The notes beneath the pieces are model-generated. The model saw only the letters and a list, made by a program, of their open reading frames with translations. It was not told the DNA's origin and made no database searches. Shown here piece by piece: positions 14,456 to 23,962 of a stretch of DNA of 64,000 bases. Numbering within the stretch: the stretch's first letter is position 1; each line of letters begins with the position of its first letter. The position numbers were made by a program, and so were the translations under genes. Origin of the DNA: Candidatus Gastranaerophilales bacterium (GTDB taxonomy: Bacteria > Cyanobacteriota > Vampirovibrionia > Gastranaerophilales > Gastranaerophilaceae); the NCBI GenBank assembly GCA_944325635.1, contig CALVBD010000001.1, positions 682,001 to 746,000 on the forward strand, in the 5' to 3' direction.

Positions 14456-17032
14456 ATGACAAAATCCGAAATCAACACTATACAAACTAAAGACATAGAT
14501 ATTGAAAAACTTACACCCGTAATGCAGCAATATCTTGAAAATAAAAGACAAAATCCCGATGCGGTTTTGTTATACAGACTCGGAGATTTCTACGAAACTT
14601 TCTTTGAAGATGCTGTACTTTTGTCTAAAGAATTGGAATTAACGCTCACCGGCCGCGATGCGGGCGCAACTTACGGCAGAGTTCCGCTGGCAGGCATTCC
14701 GGCAAAGGCGGTAAGCGGTTATCTTGAAAGACTTGTTAATAAAAACATTAAAGTCGCAATATGCGATCAGCTTGAAGATCCTAAATTCGCAAAAGGCCTG
14801 GTAAAACGAGGGGTAACACGTGTCATCACTGCCGGAACTCTAACCGAAAGCGATTTTTTAAAACAAAATTCAAATAATTATATCTGCGCAATGTTTAAAG
14901 ACGACAAAAGTGACCTTTGGGGATTTGCTTATGCTGATATTTCAACCGGTGAATTTAAAACAACTCAGGCACCGTTGAACTTAATAATGGCAGAACTCAC
15001 CAGAATAAGTCCAGCTGAAATTATTGCGCCTTCTGTTGCTCAAAAAGTCATGCCGTTTCAAATTGTTCCTGAAGAAAAAATTGACTTACCTGAAAATATT
15101 CAAAAACTTTATAACTGTTCGAAAATTCCGGCTTCTGTTTTTGAAATGCAGTTCGCAGAAAACAATTTGAAAGCGGTTTTCCAGACCAAAAGCCTTGAAA
15201 GTTTCGGATTTTCAAAATATAAACTAGGATTCCGTGCAGCTGGAGCATTGCTTGCGTATGTATGGGAAACTTTAAAAAATAATATCCCGAAATTTGAAAG
15301 AATTGAAACGTATGAACTTTCTGAATATATGATTATGGACGGAAGCACACGCCGTAATCTTGAACTTGTGGAAACACTGCGTGAGAAAAACAAGTACGGT
15401 TCACTTTTATGGGCTGTTGATAAAACAAAAACAAACATGGGTGCAAGACTTTTAAGAAACTGGATATGTCAGCCGCTTAAAGACGTCAAAACTATTCTTA
15501 AAAGACAGAATGCCATTTCAGAATTCGTTGAAAAAACAGATCTTAGAAAAGCTGTTATTGACCTTCTGGAAAAAATGTATGATATCCAGAGACTCTCTAC
15601 AAGAATAAGCAACAGCTCTGCAAATCCGAGAGATTTTTTAAGCCTCAAAGAATCTTTATTTGCTCTGCCTGAACTTCTGGAATGTGCAAACAAGCTTGAA
15701 AATAATCCTTTGAACTGTATAAACAATTATATTGAAGAAATTAAAGATTTTGCAGCTCTGATAGATCGCACTCTTATTGAAAATCCTCCTATGGTAATAA
15801 AAGAAGGCGGGATTATCAAACAGGGCGTTAACGGTGAACTTGACTATTTCAGAGATCTTTTGACAGGCGGAGAGAAATGGCTCAAAGAGTTTGAAGAAAC
15901 AGAACGAGAAAAAACAGGGATTAAAAATCTCCGAGTAAGTTATAATAAAGTTTTTGGTTATTTTATCGAAATCACTAATGCAAATCTCAGTCTTGTACCT
16001 GAAGATTATATAAGAAAACAAACGCTTACAAACGGGGAAAGATTTATCACGGAAGAACTCAAAAAACACGAAGATGATGTTCTATCAGCGAAATTCAAAT
16101 CAACAGAACTTGAGTATAAATTATTCTGCGATTTTAGAGAATATTCAAAAGAATTTGTTACAAAAATCAGAGAAATTGCAGACTGTGTAGCTCAAACAGA
16201 CGTTCTTTCATCCCTTGCTGAAGTTGCGGTTGAAAACAATTACTGCAAGCCAATAATTGATGAGTCTGACGATTTTATAGTTAAAAACGGACGTCATCCT
16301 GTTCTGGAAAAAATTCTTCCGCTTGGCGAATACGTTGCAAATGATCTGGATTTAAAATGCAATACAACAGAATCCACTCAATTTATGATTTTGACAGGCC
16401 CGAATATGGCAGGTAAATCAACTTATATGCGCCAGAACGCACTGATTGCACTTTTGGCACAAATAGGATCATGGGTTCCTGCGGATTATGTAAAACTCGG
16501 GACGATTGATAAAATATTCACCCGTGTCGGGGCTTCTGATGATTTAACTCTGGGGCAGTCAACATTCATGGTCGAAATGATTGAAACATCTTATATCTTA
16601 AATTCAGCAACCGACAGAAGTTTTATTCTTTTAGATGAAATAGGACGCGGCACAAGTACTTATGACGGAGTTGCAATAGCATGGTCAGTTGCAGAATTTA
16701 TTGCAACAAAAATTAAAGCCAGAACAATCTTTGCAACACACTATCACGAACTTAACGTAATGACAAATACTTATCCTCAGATTAAAAATTACAGAATTAC
16801 TATTGCGGAAGAAAACGGGGAAATAGAATTCTTAAGAAAAATAGTTCAGGGCGGAGCAAGCAAAAGCTATGGGATTCAGGTTGCAAAAATGGCAGGGCTG
16901 CCGAATTCTGTCATAAAACGCTCACAGGATTTGATGAACAAAATGCAGCGAGATTTCTCAAACAACCTCGCTACCCGCAAAAAATCTTCTGATACTGAAT
17001 TGTCAGTTCCTCAGTTAAATCTCTTTAACTAA
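14456..17032 (+). CDS. mutS: DNA mismatch repair protein MutS
   Basis: Recognises mismatches and starts repair with MutL. The 858 residues are full length: the mismatch-binding domain begins TPVMQQYLENKR with RLGDFYETFFEDA (the Phe-x-Glu mismatch wedge falls here), then connector, lever and clamp domains, and a C-terminal ABC ATPase with Walker A GPNMAGKSTYMRQ (about residue 647) and Walker B ILLDEIGRGTSTYDG (about 725). The N-terminus is what the family predicts, so the nearly leaderless ATG is probably the true start. It stands alone here; mutL is not in the window. Confidence 0.97.
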   Translation: MTKSEINTIQTKDIDIEKLTPVMQQYLENKRQNPDAVLLYRLGDFYETFFEDAVLLSKELELTLTGRDAGATYGRVPLAGIPAKAVSGYLERLVNKNIKVAICDQLEDPKFAKGLVKRGVTRVITAGTLTESDFLKQNSNNYICAMFKDDKSDLWGFAYADISTGEFKTTQAPLNLIMAELTRISPAEIIAPSVAQKVMPFQIVPEEKIDLPENIQKLYNCSKIPASVFEMQFAENNLKAVFQTKSLESFGFSKYKLGFRAAGALLAYVWETLKNNIPKFERIETYELSEYMIMDGSTRRNLELVETLREKNKYGSLLWAVDKTKTNMGARLLRNWICQPLKDVKTILKRQNAISEFVEKTDLRKAVIDLLEKMYDIQRLSTRISNSSANPRDFLSLKESLFALPELLECANKLENNPLNCINNYIEEIKDFAALIDRTLIENPPMVIKEGGIIKQGVNGELDYFRDLLTGGEKWLKEFEETEREKTGIKNLRVSYNKVFGYFIEITNANLSLVPEDYIRKQTLTNGERFITEELKKHEDDVLSAKFKSTELEYKLFCDFREYSKEFVTKIREIADCVAQTDVLSSLAEVAVENNYCKPIIDESDDFIVKNGRHPVLEKILPLGEYVANDLDLKCNTTESTQFMILTGPNMAGKSTYMRQNALIALLAQIGSWVPADYVKLGTIDKIFTRVGASDDLTLGQSTFMVEMIETSYILNSATDRSFILLDEIGRGTSTYDGVAIAWSVAEFIATKIKARTIFATHYHELNVMTNTYPQIKNYRITIAEENGEIEFLRKIVQGGASKSYGIQVAKMAGLPNSVIKRSQDLMNKMQRDFSNNLATRKKSSDTELSVPQLNLFN

Positions 17033-17139
17033 TAGTTCTGTTAATACCGGCATTTATAATTTTTGTAAAAAAATAAAAAATTTTCCGCAAAAATATCAAT
17101 TTTCGGGTTTTAATACTCTAGAAAAACAGGAGTAAATTT

Positions 17140-17673
17140 ATGGCAGTAGGATTATGGTCTAATATAGGATTTACAGCAGAAACAAAAACTCAGAAACCTG
17201 AGCCAAAACATGATAAACTTGAAGAAAATGTTCAACAAACTGTTACTAAAAAGCCTGAGCAGGATAGTTTTGAGCCTCAGGGCAATGTTCAGACAACCAA
17301 TAGTTCACAAACTCAATCAGCTGCCGTTGCTCAACACAAAAATACATTTAAAAACAGAATTGCTTCTATTGCAAAATTTTTCACAGCGACCGAAGAAATC
17401 ACAAAAGGAACAGCGAAAGGTGCAATTTACGGTACACTTACAGGCGGCTTGATTATGGCAGGCGGGTGGTTATTCGGAGCTCTTCCAAAGGGATTGAAAA
17501 AAGGCAATTCACTTATAAAAGTATTTAAGCATCCATATCAGGTAATCAGCAGCAAAACAAAGATTACAGCAAGCATTGCCGCCGCCGGTATTGCCGTATA
17601 TCATATAATAAGAGGCAATATGCAGGCAAATTTGCATAAAGCATTTATTGATAAAAAATTAAACAATGGTTAA
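17140..17673 (+). CDS. Small membrane protein with N-terminal G-F-T-A motif
   Basis: 177 residues, unrecognised. The N-terminus MAVGLWSNIGFTAETKTQ carries the short Phe-Thr-Ala motif and is followed by a long polar linker rich in Gln, Thr and Ser (about residues 15-70). Two glycine/alanine-rich hydrophobic segments follow (YGTLTGGLIMAGGWLFGAL near 103 and ITASIAAAGIAVYHII near 148). AGGAG lies upstream of the ATG. This layout, motif plus linker plus two weak membrane segments, matches the proteins at 12190 and 25200-26256. Its 3' end overlaps the next, convergent gene by 4 bp. Confidence 0.6.
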   Translation: MAVGLWSNIGFTAETKTQKPEPKHDKLEENVQQTVTKKPEQDSFEPQGNVQTTNSSQTQSAAVAQHKNTFKNRIASIAKFFTATEEITKGTAKGAIYGTLTGGLIMAGGWLFGALPKGLKKGNSLIKVFKHPYQVISSKTKITASIAAAGIAVYHIIRGNMQANLHKAFIDKKLNNG

Positions 17674-18170
17674 TCCTGATTTTTAACACATCGAAACGGC
17701 AAAAGAGATTCTTCTTTGTTTTGCCCGCCGCAGCTTCCAAAACCCATATAGCAGCTGTTTGCAGATTCTTCATCTATGCTTTCTGCCCAGTAATTAGTCT
17801 GTTGCAACGGATGAATAATTCCCTCCTGTGCAGCCAAAAGCATACTATAAAGTTCTGCAGCAGTGGAAAGCCTTAAGCCTTTTGCTTTACATACCATATT
17901 TGCATCCGACCAGTTAAGAGGTGTAGGATTATCAGTCGTTTCTACCGCAATAGATTCTGATTTACAAGATGAAGCAGAACCCTTCCTGATGCATGGAATT
18001 TTCACAAGCTCTATACGTTTTATGTCCAATTTAGTTTTTACGGCTTCCGGTGTTTTTGTTTGTGCAACAAAAGCCCCGCCCGCAATTTCAGAAGAACTGG
18101 TCACAGCCTCGCATTTAATATAAATACCGCTCATTAAAACACAAAGAACTGTTATTAAAAACTTTTTCAT
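17670..18170 (-). CDS. Secreted protein with Lcl/FGE-like (C-type lectin-like) domain
   Basis: 166 residues. A signal peptide (MKKFLITVLCVLMSGIYIKCEA) precedes a polar linker and a C-terminal domain with LNWSDANMVCKAKGLRLSTA, TNYWAESIDEE and LLPFRCVKN. The W..A...C...G.RL.T..EL ... R-C-V layout is that of the Lcl/DUF1566 and formylglycine-generating-enzyme-like fold often found in surface or pilus-associated proteins. Cysteines (near 93, 141, 149 and 161) could form disulfides. I chose ATG 18170 because GGAGGGG lies just upstream. The domain assignment is moderate; no function is proposed. Confidence 0.6.
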   Translation of the reverse strand: MKKFLITVLCVLMSGIYIKCEAVTSSSEIAGGAFVAQTKTPEAVKTKLDIKRIELVKIPCIRKGSASSCKSESIAVETTDNPTPLNWSDANMVCKAKGLRLSTAAELYSMLLAAQEGIIHPLQQTNYWAESIDEESANSCYMGFGSCGGQNKEESLLPFRCVKNQD

Positions 18171-18204
18171 TATTCCCCCCTCCATTTAGGAATCAGCAAA
18201 AAGA

Positions 18205-18420
18205 TTATTCACTCTCGATTTTTTCAAATTTTATCCGATATCCGAGAATTTCTGCAAGAAACTTCAACTCGTCATATTTCATAGAACTGTTCACCAATTT
18301 TTGCGACAAGCTGTGCACTGTAAACTTTTTGCCCGACTTTTCTTCCGCTTCCCGAGCAAGTTCGGTGAGCGTCATTTTTTCCTTTACCAATAAAATTTTT
18401 AAGTCTTCCCTGACTCCCAT
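18205..18420 (-). CDS. Small helix-turn-helix-like regulator
   Basis: About 71 residues from ATG 18420 (MGVREDLKILLVKEKMTLTE). The sequence MTLTELAREAEEKSGKKFTVHSLSQKL with a following helix (MKYDELKFLAEILGY) resembles a compact Xre-type helix-turn-helix. An earlier in-frame ATG at 18459 would add 13 mostly hydrophobic residues and is less likely. No ribosome-binding site is obvious. It is divergent from the prepilin gene at 18553, with a palindrome in the shared gap, so it might regulate that gene (inference). Confidence 0.6.
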   Translation of the reverse strand: MGVREDLKILLVKEKMTLTELAREAEEKSGKKFTVHSLSQKLVNSSMKYDELKFLAEILGYRIKFEKIESE

Positions 18421-18478
18421 AATATATATAATTATATAATTTTCAATAAATATTGACATCTTTTGAAAAGTTAACTAT

Positions 18479-18504
18479 AATATTCAATAAAAATATTGAA
18501 TATT
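18479..18504. promoter_or_regulatory. AT-rich palindrome between HTH and prepilin genes
   Basis: Perfect 11-bp arms AATATTCAATA (18479-18489) and TATTGAATATT (18494-18504) with a 4-nt centre, in the divergent gap. It could be an operator or simply part of an AT-rich promoter region. Confidence 0.4.
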
Positions 18505-18552
18505 ATCTAAAAATTGATATTATTTTAGAATATATCTTAATAAGGAGTTCGG

Positions 18553-19293
18553 ATGAAAAAAGCTTTTACACTTGCAGAAGTACTTATAACACTCGGGATT
18601 ATCGGGATAGTTGCGGCAATGACACTCCCGACGCTGATTGCAAAACACAGGCTTAAAGTATTACATACTCAATTTTTAAAAGCCTACAGCGACTTAAATA
18701 ATGCAGCAAAAAGGTTTGAAGTTAATAACGGAATAACCGTTTATGAATACAGCTCTAACGGAAGTTCTTCTACTGATACTTTAAAAAAATTTATGGAAGT
18801 TTTTATCGGTACAAAATACGGCGGGCGTGTAGGGACGGACTATGATGAAGGGACTACAGGCAGTTTGTCTTTCGAAAATGCAATAGGTTATACTCCCAAA
18901 AACCTCGCCGGTACTCCGCAAAAAACGCATCCATGCGATCAATCAATTATAACAGAGGAAATCGGCGGAAGATTTTTTTCTATCGATGACAGTGTAAGTA
19001 GATATAATCCAGCTCCCGAGTATGGTCCAAAAATATGCGTTGACACAAACGGCAGAAAAGGACCAAATATTTATGGTTATGACTGGTTTGTATTTGTATT
19101 TACTAAAGAAGGTGCAGTAAAACCTTTTATTGGCGCAACTTTAACAGATATAGGGAAAAATGATTTGACTAACCCGGAAAACGCCTGCAGCTATAAATAC
19201 AATCAGGCAACATATACCTGTGCATATTTTGCGCTAACTGATACAAGCCCTGCTAATCCTGATGAAACCTATTGGACAGACTTTTTAAAATAG
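18553..19293 (+). CDS. Prepilin-like (type IV pilin/pseudopilin) protein
   Basis: 246 residues. The N-terminus MKKAFTLAEVLITLGIIG is a type III (prepilin) signal: a very short basic leader, a cleavage site before Phe, Glu at +5 and a hydrophobic helix. Position -1 is Ala rather than the usual Gly. The C-terminal domain has CVDTNGRKGPNIYGYDWFVF and paired cysteines. It is a clear paralogue of the poly-G-switched prepilin at 33397-34213 (both end YTCAY[FY]A[LI]TDTSP). AAGGAG lies upstream. The assembly machinery is not in the window, apart from pilT at 59.5 kb. Its end is 1 bp from the convergent SNF2 gene. Confidence 0.88.
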   Translation: MKKAFTLAEVLITLGIIGIVAAMTLPTLIAKHRLKVLHTQFLKAYSDLNNAAKRFEVNNGITVYEYSSNGSSSTDTLKKFMEVFIGTKYGGRVGTDYDEGTTGSLSFENAIGYTPKNLAGTPQKTHPCDQSIITEEIGGRFFSIDDSVSRYNPAPEYGPKICVDTNGRKGPNIYGYDWFVFVFTKEGAVKPFIGATLTDIGKNDLTNPENACSYKYNQATYTCAYFALTDTSPANPDETYWTDFLK

Positions 19294-19294
19294 T

Positions 19295-22200
19295 TTAATC
19301 AGCAGAGAAGATTTCTCTGATATCATCCATTGTGAGGGATTTAACAATATTTCTGTCAACAGAAATTACGCTGTCAACAAGGTTGCGTTTAACAGTTTTG
19401 AGCTTTTGAATTTTTTCTTCAACAGTGTTTTTCGTAATAAGTCTGTAGACGAACACTTTCTTAGTCTGACCGATACGGTAAGCACGGTCTGTAGCCTGAT
19501 CTTCAACAGCAGGGTTCCACCAAGGGTCGTAATGGATTACGTAATCCGCGCCTGTAAGGTTCAAACCTGTTCCGCCAGCCTTCAAACTGATTAAGAATAT
19601 AGGAATTTTACTGTTATTAAAGTGTTCAACGGCAGCCTGTCTATCCTTTGTTTTTCCGGTCAGGTATTCATACTCAATACCTTCGCGCTCAAGCCATCCT
19701 TTGATTATATCAAGCATATTGACAAACTGGCTGAACAGTAATACTCTGTGACCTTCAGATATAATTTCTTCCAACATTGATTTAAGTTTTTCAAATTTGC
19801 CCGATGACATAATGTGTTTAACGTTTTCTTTATCGTAAAGCCGCGGGTGGCAGCAGATTTGACGTAATCTGAGAAGAGCCGAGAAGATTGACAATCTGCT
19901 CTTTTCAAGCCCGTTTTGCTCAATACTCTTGAACAATTCTTCTTTTGTGCTATCCAGAACTTGCAGATAGAAGTCTTTTTGTTCGTCCGTAAGTTCGCAG
20001 TATGCAATGTTTTCAACCTTATCAGGAAGATCTTTTGCGACATCGCGTTTCATACGACGAAGGATAAACGGATAAATCTGGAGTTTCAAACGTTTTTCTA
20101 CAGTCTTATCTCCGCGTTCCATAATAGGGTTTACGTAACGTGCGTTAAATTCTGCAGCAGTCAACAGAAATCCCGGCATTAAGAAATCAAACACTGACCA
20201 AAGTTCTTCAAGTTTATTTTCAATCGGAGTGCCTGAAAGTGCAAGTTTGTGGGTTGCTTGCAGCTGTTTGACAGCCTGCGCTGTCTGGGACATCGCGTTT
20301 TTAATATTCTGCGATTCATCAAGAATTACATATCTGAAATTAATATCTTTAAAATGCTTGATATCGCGTCTTATGAGTGCGTAGCTTGTAATAACAACGT
20401 CGTAATTCGGAATTTCTTTAAATAATGATTTTCTGTCAACTCCGGAGAGTTTAAGACAGCTTAATTCCGGCGCAAACTTCTGGATTTCGGATTCCCAGTT
20501 AAACACAACGGTTGTCGGACAAATTACGAGAGTCGGTGCAGGTCCGTCCTGTTCTTTAGCCTTTTGCAAAACAGTCAGGGCCTGTAAGGTTTTACCAAGC
20601 CCCATATCATCTGCTAAGATGCCATTTAGGCCGTATTTATACATAAACCACAGCCAGCCGTAACCTTTAAGCTGATACTCACGGAACTCTGCCGTTGCGG
20701 TCTTTGGTAATTCCAGCCCGTCGTGAGTTGAGAACGTCGACATCTGCTCCCAGAATTTTTCAAACCGTTCGCTCAGTACAAGTTCAACATCAAGGTTTTT
20801 AAGTTCATTAATCAAACCTGCACGGTATGTTTTAACCGTGAATTTATTTTCGTCGTTTCTGTATACATCAAAAGAGTTGAATGCCCTCATCATTGCGTAA
20901 ATATTCTGAGCCGGGAATTCTACAAACCCGAGACTTCTGATACGGCTGTATTTTTCACCGCTCTGAATAGTCTCATAGACATCATCAAAATTAATTATTT
21001 CCTCGCCAACCTGACCGTACAATTGAATTTCAAAGCTGTCCTGAGACTCCTCGGAAAAATCAATTTTCGCGCACATTCTGAAAGGTTCATCCATAAGTTT
21101 GAAGAAATTCATATCATCTTTTTCAACAAACTTCCAGCCCTCGCCTGCCTGTTTTATGTAATAGTTATAAAAATCTATTGCGTTTTCTTTTTCGAGCGCA
21201 AGGTTATTGGTCTGCATCGGAACAAACTTACATGCCAGCAGCATATTGTAAGCTTCCTGTTCATGCTTATAGTTCCTTTTTATCCAATAAATGAAATCTT
21301 CACCCGGTTTCTTAACTGTTATATAAGGCGACTTGTCACTGGATTTGGAGTATGGTACAACAACTCCGTCGTATTCGAATTCCAGAGAGGCTTTCAGTGA
21401 TTGGTCGTAATCTATTCCGAGAGTAACGATATTCAAAGGCGGACGTTCCTCCAGCATTAATTTAGAAATGCTTTCATCAATATTTACTTCCATCACTTCG
21501 CGTAACTTTGGTAACTCTTCATAGATAAATTTTCCGCCGTCAGAATCTTTCAAATCGGTAAAAGAGGATTTTAAAAGAGCCTGAGGAATTGCCTGCATTG
21601 CAATATTTGTCGGGAAAATTATATTTTTATAGCGTCCCCACTTGAGATGTCTTGAAAAATACCTGACTTCTTCCAGAGGGTAAACATCATCCTTATCAGG
21701 ACGTTTCCACTCGAGAGAGAGAAGAATTGTTCCACCCTGGGAAATATTGACGTTAAGAACGAGTTTCCATTCTTCATCCGTAAATTTTAATCTTTGCTTG
21801 GTTTTCTCGTCAAGTACTTCATCCGCATGTGATAACAAGGTAAACATAGGACCGAATTTTGTAATCGGAATATCATACCAGCCTGCTTTTTTATCCTGTC
21901 TTGAAATTGTCAGCAGTTGCTGGAATATTGCAACTTCCACTTTCTGGGAGTTATTTAGCTCAAAATTCGGATCCTGTTTCTGAGCCTCAATAAGTGCACG
22001 CAAAATATTTTCAATCTGTCTAACTACTTTTCCTGTTTCTCTTGACATTACAAGAATTGAGAAAAAGTTTGCTTTTCTTTTCGGGTTAAAGTGGAAAATG
22101 TAATTTCCTGTCGGCTCAGAAGTTAATTCTGTATTTTCATCAGGAAAATCAAACTCCATACCGAATTTTGTCTCGAGCCAATCTTCGTAAGCGTGTTCAT

Positions 22201-22468
22201 CAATTGCTTTTAACCCGACAGCTACTGCGTGTTTACACCATTCTTCTTTTAACGGGCAGTTGCAGCGGGCTTCGACCTTATTCTTTTTAAAGATTAAATC
22301 CGTATTGTAATGATCCTGAAAGTTGCCTTTGACCTTTCCCATATAAAAATTCTTTTCGGGATAAGTGTCAAATACCATATCTTTCAGGTGGTATTCATAG
22401 CCTCTGCGCCAGCTTCCGGCAGATGCCCTGTCTTTTATATACTTGTAATTAAATTCTTCAACACCCAT
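19295..22468 (-). CDS. SNF2-family helicase with SWIM zinc finger
   Basis: 1057 residues. A SWIM zinc finger (CNCPLKEEWCKH, residues 69-80) is followed by a bacterial SNF2 N-terminal region, then a two-lobed ATPase: motif I ADDMGLGKTLQALTVL, motif II LDESQNI, LSGTPIENKLEELWS, and C-terminal LLFSQFVNMLDII, SLKAGGTGLNLTGADYVI and DRAYRIGQ. These are Swi2/Snf2 DNA translocases of the HepA/RapA-like bacterial group, thought to remodel protein-DNA or transcription complexes. It appears monocistronic. Confidence 0.95.
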   Translation of the reverse strand: MGVEEFNYKYIKDRASAGSWRRGYEYHLKDMVFDTYPEKNFYMGKVKGNFQDHYNTDLIFKKNKVEARCNCPLKEEWCKHAVAVGLKAIDEHAYEDWLETKFGMEFDFPDENTELTSEPTGNYIFHFNPKRKANFFSILVMSRETGKVVRQIENILRALIEAQKQDPNFELNNSQKVEVAIFQQLLTISRQDKKAGWYDIPITKFGPMFTLLSHADEVLDEKTKQRLKFTDEEWKLVLNVNISQGGTILLSLEWKRPDKDDVYPLEEVRYFSRHLKWGRYKNIIFPTNIAMQAIPQALLKSSFTDLKDSDGGKFIYEELPKLREVMEVNIDESISKLMLEERPPLNIVTLGIDYDQSLKASLEFEYDGVVVPYSKSSDKSPYITVKKPGEDFIYWIKRNYKHEQEAYNMLLACKFVPMQTNNLALEKENAIDFYNYYIKQAGEGWKFVEKDDMNFFKLMDEPFRMCAKIDFSEESQDSFEIQLYGQVGEEIINFDDVYETIQSGEKYSRIRSLGFVEFPAQNIYAMMRAFNSFDVYRNDENKFTVKTYRAGLINELKNLDVELVLSERFEKFWEQMSTFSTHDGLELPKTATAEFREYQLKGYGWLWFMYKYGLNGILADDMGLGKTLQALTVLQKAKEQDGPAPTLVICPTTVVFNWESEIQKFAPELSCLKLSGVDRKSLFKEIPNYDVVITSYALIRRDIKHFKDINFRYVILDESQNIKNAMSQTAQAVKQLQATHKLALSGTPIENKLEELWSVFDFLMPGFLLTAAEFNARYVNPIMERGDKTVEKRLKLQIYPFILRRMKRDVAKDLPDKVENIAYCELTDEQKDFYLQVLDSTKEELFKSIEQNGLEKSRLSIFSALLRLRQICCHPRLYDKENVKHIMSSGKFEKLKSMLEEIISEGHRVLLFSQFVNMLDIIKGWLEREGIEYEYLTGKTKDRQAAVEHFNNSKIPIFLISLKAGGTGLNLTGADYVIHYDPWWNPAVEDQATDRAYRIGQTKKVFVYRLITKNTVEEKIQKLKTVKRNLVDSVISVDRNIVKSLTMDDIREIFSAD

Positions 22469-22582
22469 CTATTAGAGTATCTCTTTCCTTCCGTAAAGGT
22501 TTAATTACTGATATAGAAAACCTCTATAAGTCCTTTACTGATAATATTATTACATGAATATCCTAAATATGCAAGCATTTTC

Positions 22583-23041
22583 TTAGCCGACAATAAATTT
22601 GTGCATAAATAAGGTAAATAAAACACCGTAAATAGCGCCCATAATAACTTCAAACGGAGTATGCCCAAGGAGTTCTTTTAATTTTCCGCCGATTGCCTGT
22701 ACATCATGCTTATAGAAATCTTCCATCATTCTGTTTAAGCACGCAGCAGTTTTTCCTGCGGCACGTCTTACGCCGGCTGCATCATACATTGTAACTAATG
22801 CATATCCAAGTGCGACCGCAAATACCAGTGAATCAAAGCCTCCGATTAATCCTACAGAGGTTGATAACCCCATAACACCGGCAGAATGTGAACTTGGCAT
22901 TCCGCCTGTCGTCGTAAATATTTTAAAATTTATTTTTTTCGACTGTATAGTAAATATCACAAACTTTATTACCTGCGCGGTAAATGCGGATAAAAGACCG
23001 GTTAAAAGAACTTCATACCCTGTATTTGCTATAGTTATCAT
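22583..23041 (-). CDS. Divergent PAP2 family protein (DUF212)
   Basis: 152 residues with four to five hydrophobic segments. The signature TTGGMPSSHSAGVMGLS, with AAGVRRAAGK and GHTPFEVIMGAIYG, identifies the DUF212/YuiD family, related to acid phosphatase/vanadium haloperoxidase (PAP2) membrane enzymes. A prenyl-diphosphate or lipid phosphate substrate would fit its place directly after the prenyl diphosphate synthase (ATG immediately follows the TAA), but that is inference. Confidence 0.9.
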   Translation of the reverse strand: MITIANTGYEVLLTGLLSAFTAQVIKFVIFTIQSKKINFKIFTTTGGMPSSHSAGVMGLSTSVGLIGGFDSLVFAVALGYALVTMYDAAGVRRAAGKTAACLNRMMEDFYKHDVQAIGGKLKELLGHTPFEVIMGAIYGVLFTLFMHKFIVG

Positions 23042-23962
23042 TTATATTCCTACTCTCTTTTTGATTCCTGAAATAATTTCGTCAAAAACTTCCGATTTCA
23101 CATCGAACTTTTTCATAATATCATAACAATTATTCAAAAGGCAAGACAATTTATTTTTAGATTCTTCCAGCCCGTAAAGCGAAGTATAAGTTAATTTCCC
23201 TGCATTTTTATCTTTACCTAAGGTTTTACCCATTTCTTCAAAAGTTGAAATTTCATCAAGAATATCGTCTGCAATCTGGAAAGCGACTCCGAGCGTCTGC
23301 CCGAATTCCGTAATATCTTGAATTTGTTCATCCGTCGCATTTGCAATAATCGCACCCGATCTCAATGCAAGCTTAAAGAGGTCGGCTGTTTTGTGAGTAT
23401 GTATAAAATCAAGCGTCTCACCCCTCGCCCCTTGCGGGAGATGGTGTCCGAAGGTTCCTTGGTGGGTATTATTCTTTTCACTCTCAATATCAACAACCTG
23501 TCCTGCAATTACTCCGTAGGCGCCTGCTGCTTGAAAATATTCTTCCATAATTTTAATAAGTTTTTCGCTGCCTAAGTGTTTTGAATTTTTCAGAATAATC
23601 TGCGGTGCAAAAGTCAACAAGGCATCACCGGCAAGTACGGCATTTGCTTCCCCGAAAACTTTATGATTAGTCGGTTTTCCGCGGCGAAAATCGTCGTTAT
23701 CCATACAAGGTAAATCATCGTGAATAAGAGTCTGAGCATGAAGCATTTCAATTGCGCACGCAGTCGGAATTGCATCTTCATAATTTCCGCCAAATAACCG
23801 GCAGCTTTCAAGACACATTACAGGACGCAGTCTTTTCCCCGGAAGCGTCACCGTATATTTCATTGCCTTGAAAATATCTTCCGGATACTGAATAGTCATA
23901 TATTCATCAAGTTTTTTATCCACAATTTCAATGTAATCATTCATCTTCATGGTCATTTTCAT
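23042..23962 (-). CDS. ispA: Polyprenyl (farnesyl/geranylgeranyl) diphosphate synthase with in-frame repeat insertion
   Basis: Condenses isopentenyl diphosphate with allylic diphosphates. About 306 residues. The first Asp-rich motif DDLPCMDNDD (about residue 82) and the second, DDILDE (about 237), are present, with GKRLRP near the start and HTHKT before helix G. Between VDIES and FIHTHKT the family has a short linker; here there are about a dozen extra residues (THQGTFGHHLPQGARG) encoded by a palindromic repeat. Four ATGs in 19 bp compete for the start (23962, 23956, 23950, 23944); AAGGA best fits 23956 or 23962. It overlaps the end of rsgA. Chain length is not certain. Confidence 0.92.
   Translation of the reverse strand: MKMTMKMNDYIEIVDKKLDEYMTIQYPEDIFKAMKYTVTLPGKRLRPVMCLESCRLFGGNYEDAIPTACAIEMLHAQTLIHDDLPCMDNDDFRRGKPTNHKVFGEANAVLAGDALLTFAPQIILKNSKHLGSEKLIKIMEEYFQAAGAYGVIAGQVVDIESEKNNTHQGTFGHHLPQGARGETLDFIHTHKTADLFKLALRSGAIIANATDEQIQDITEFGQTLGVAFQIADDILDEISTFEEMGKTLGKDKNAGKLTYTSLYGLEESKNKLSCLLNNCYDIMKKFDVKSEVFDEIISGIKKRVGI
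23418..23466. repeat. Palindromic repeat read in frame within the prenyl synthase gene
   Basis: Contains CCCCTCGCCCCTTGCGGGAG and a second small palindrome AAGGTTCCTT. The core CCCGCAAGGGGCGAGGGG (minus strand) resembles CCCGCAAGAGGCGGGGGG inside ymdB. It encodes residues of about 166-182. Confidence 0.6.
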
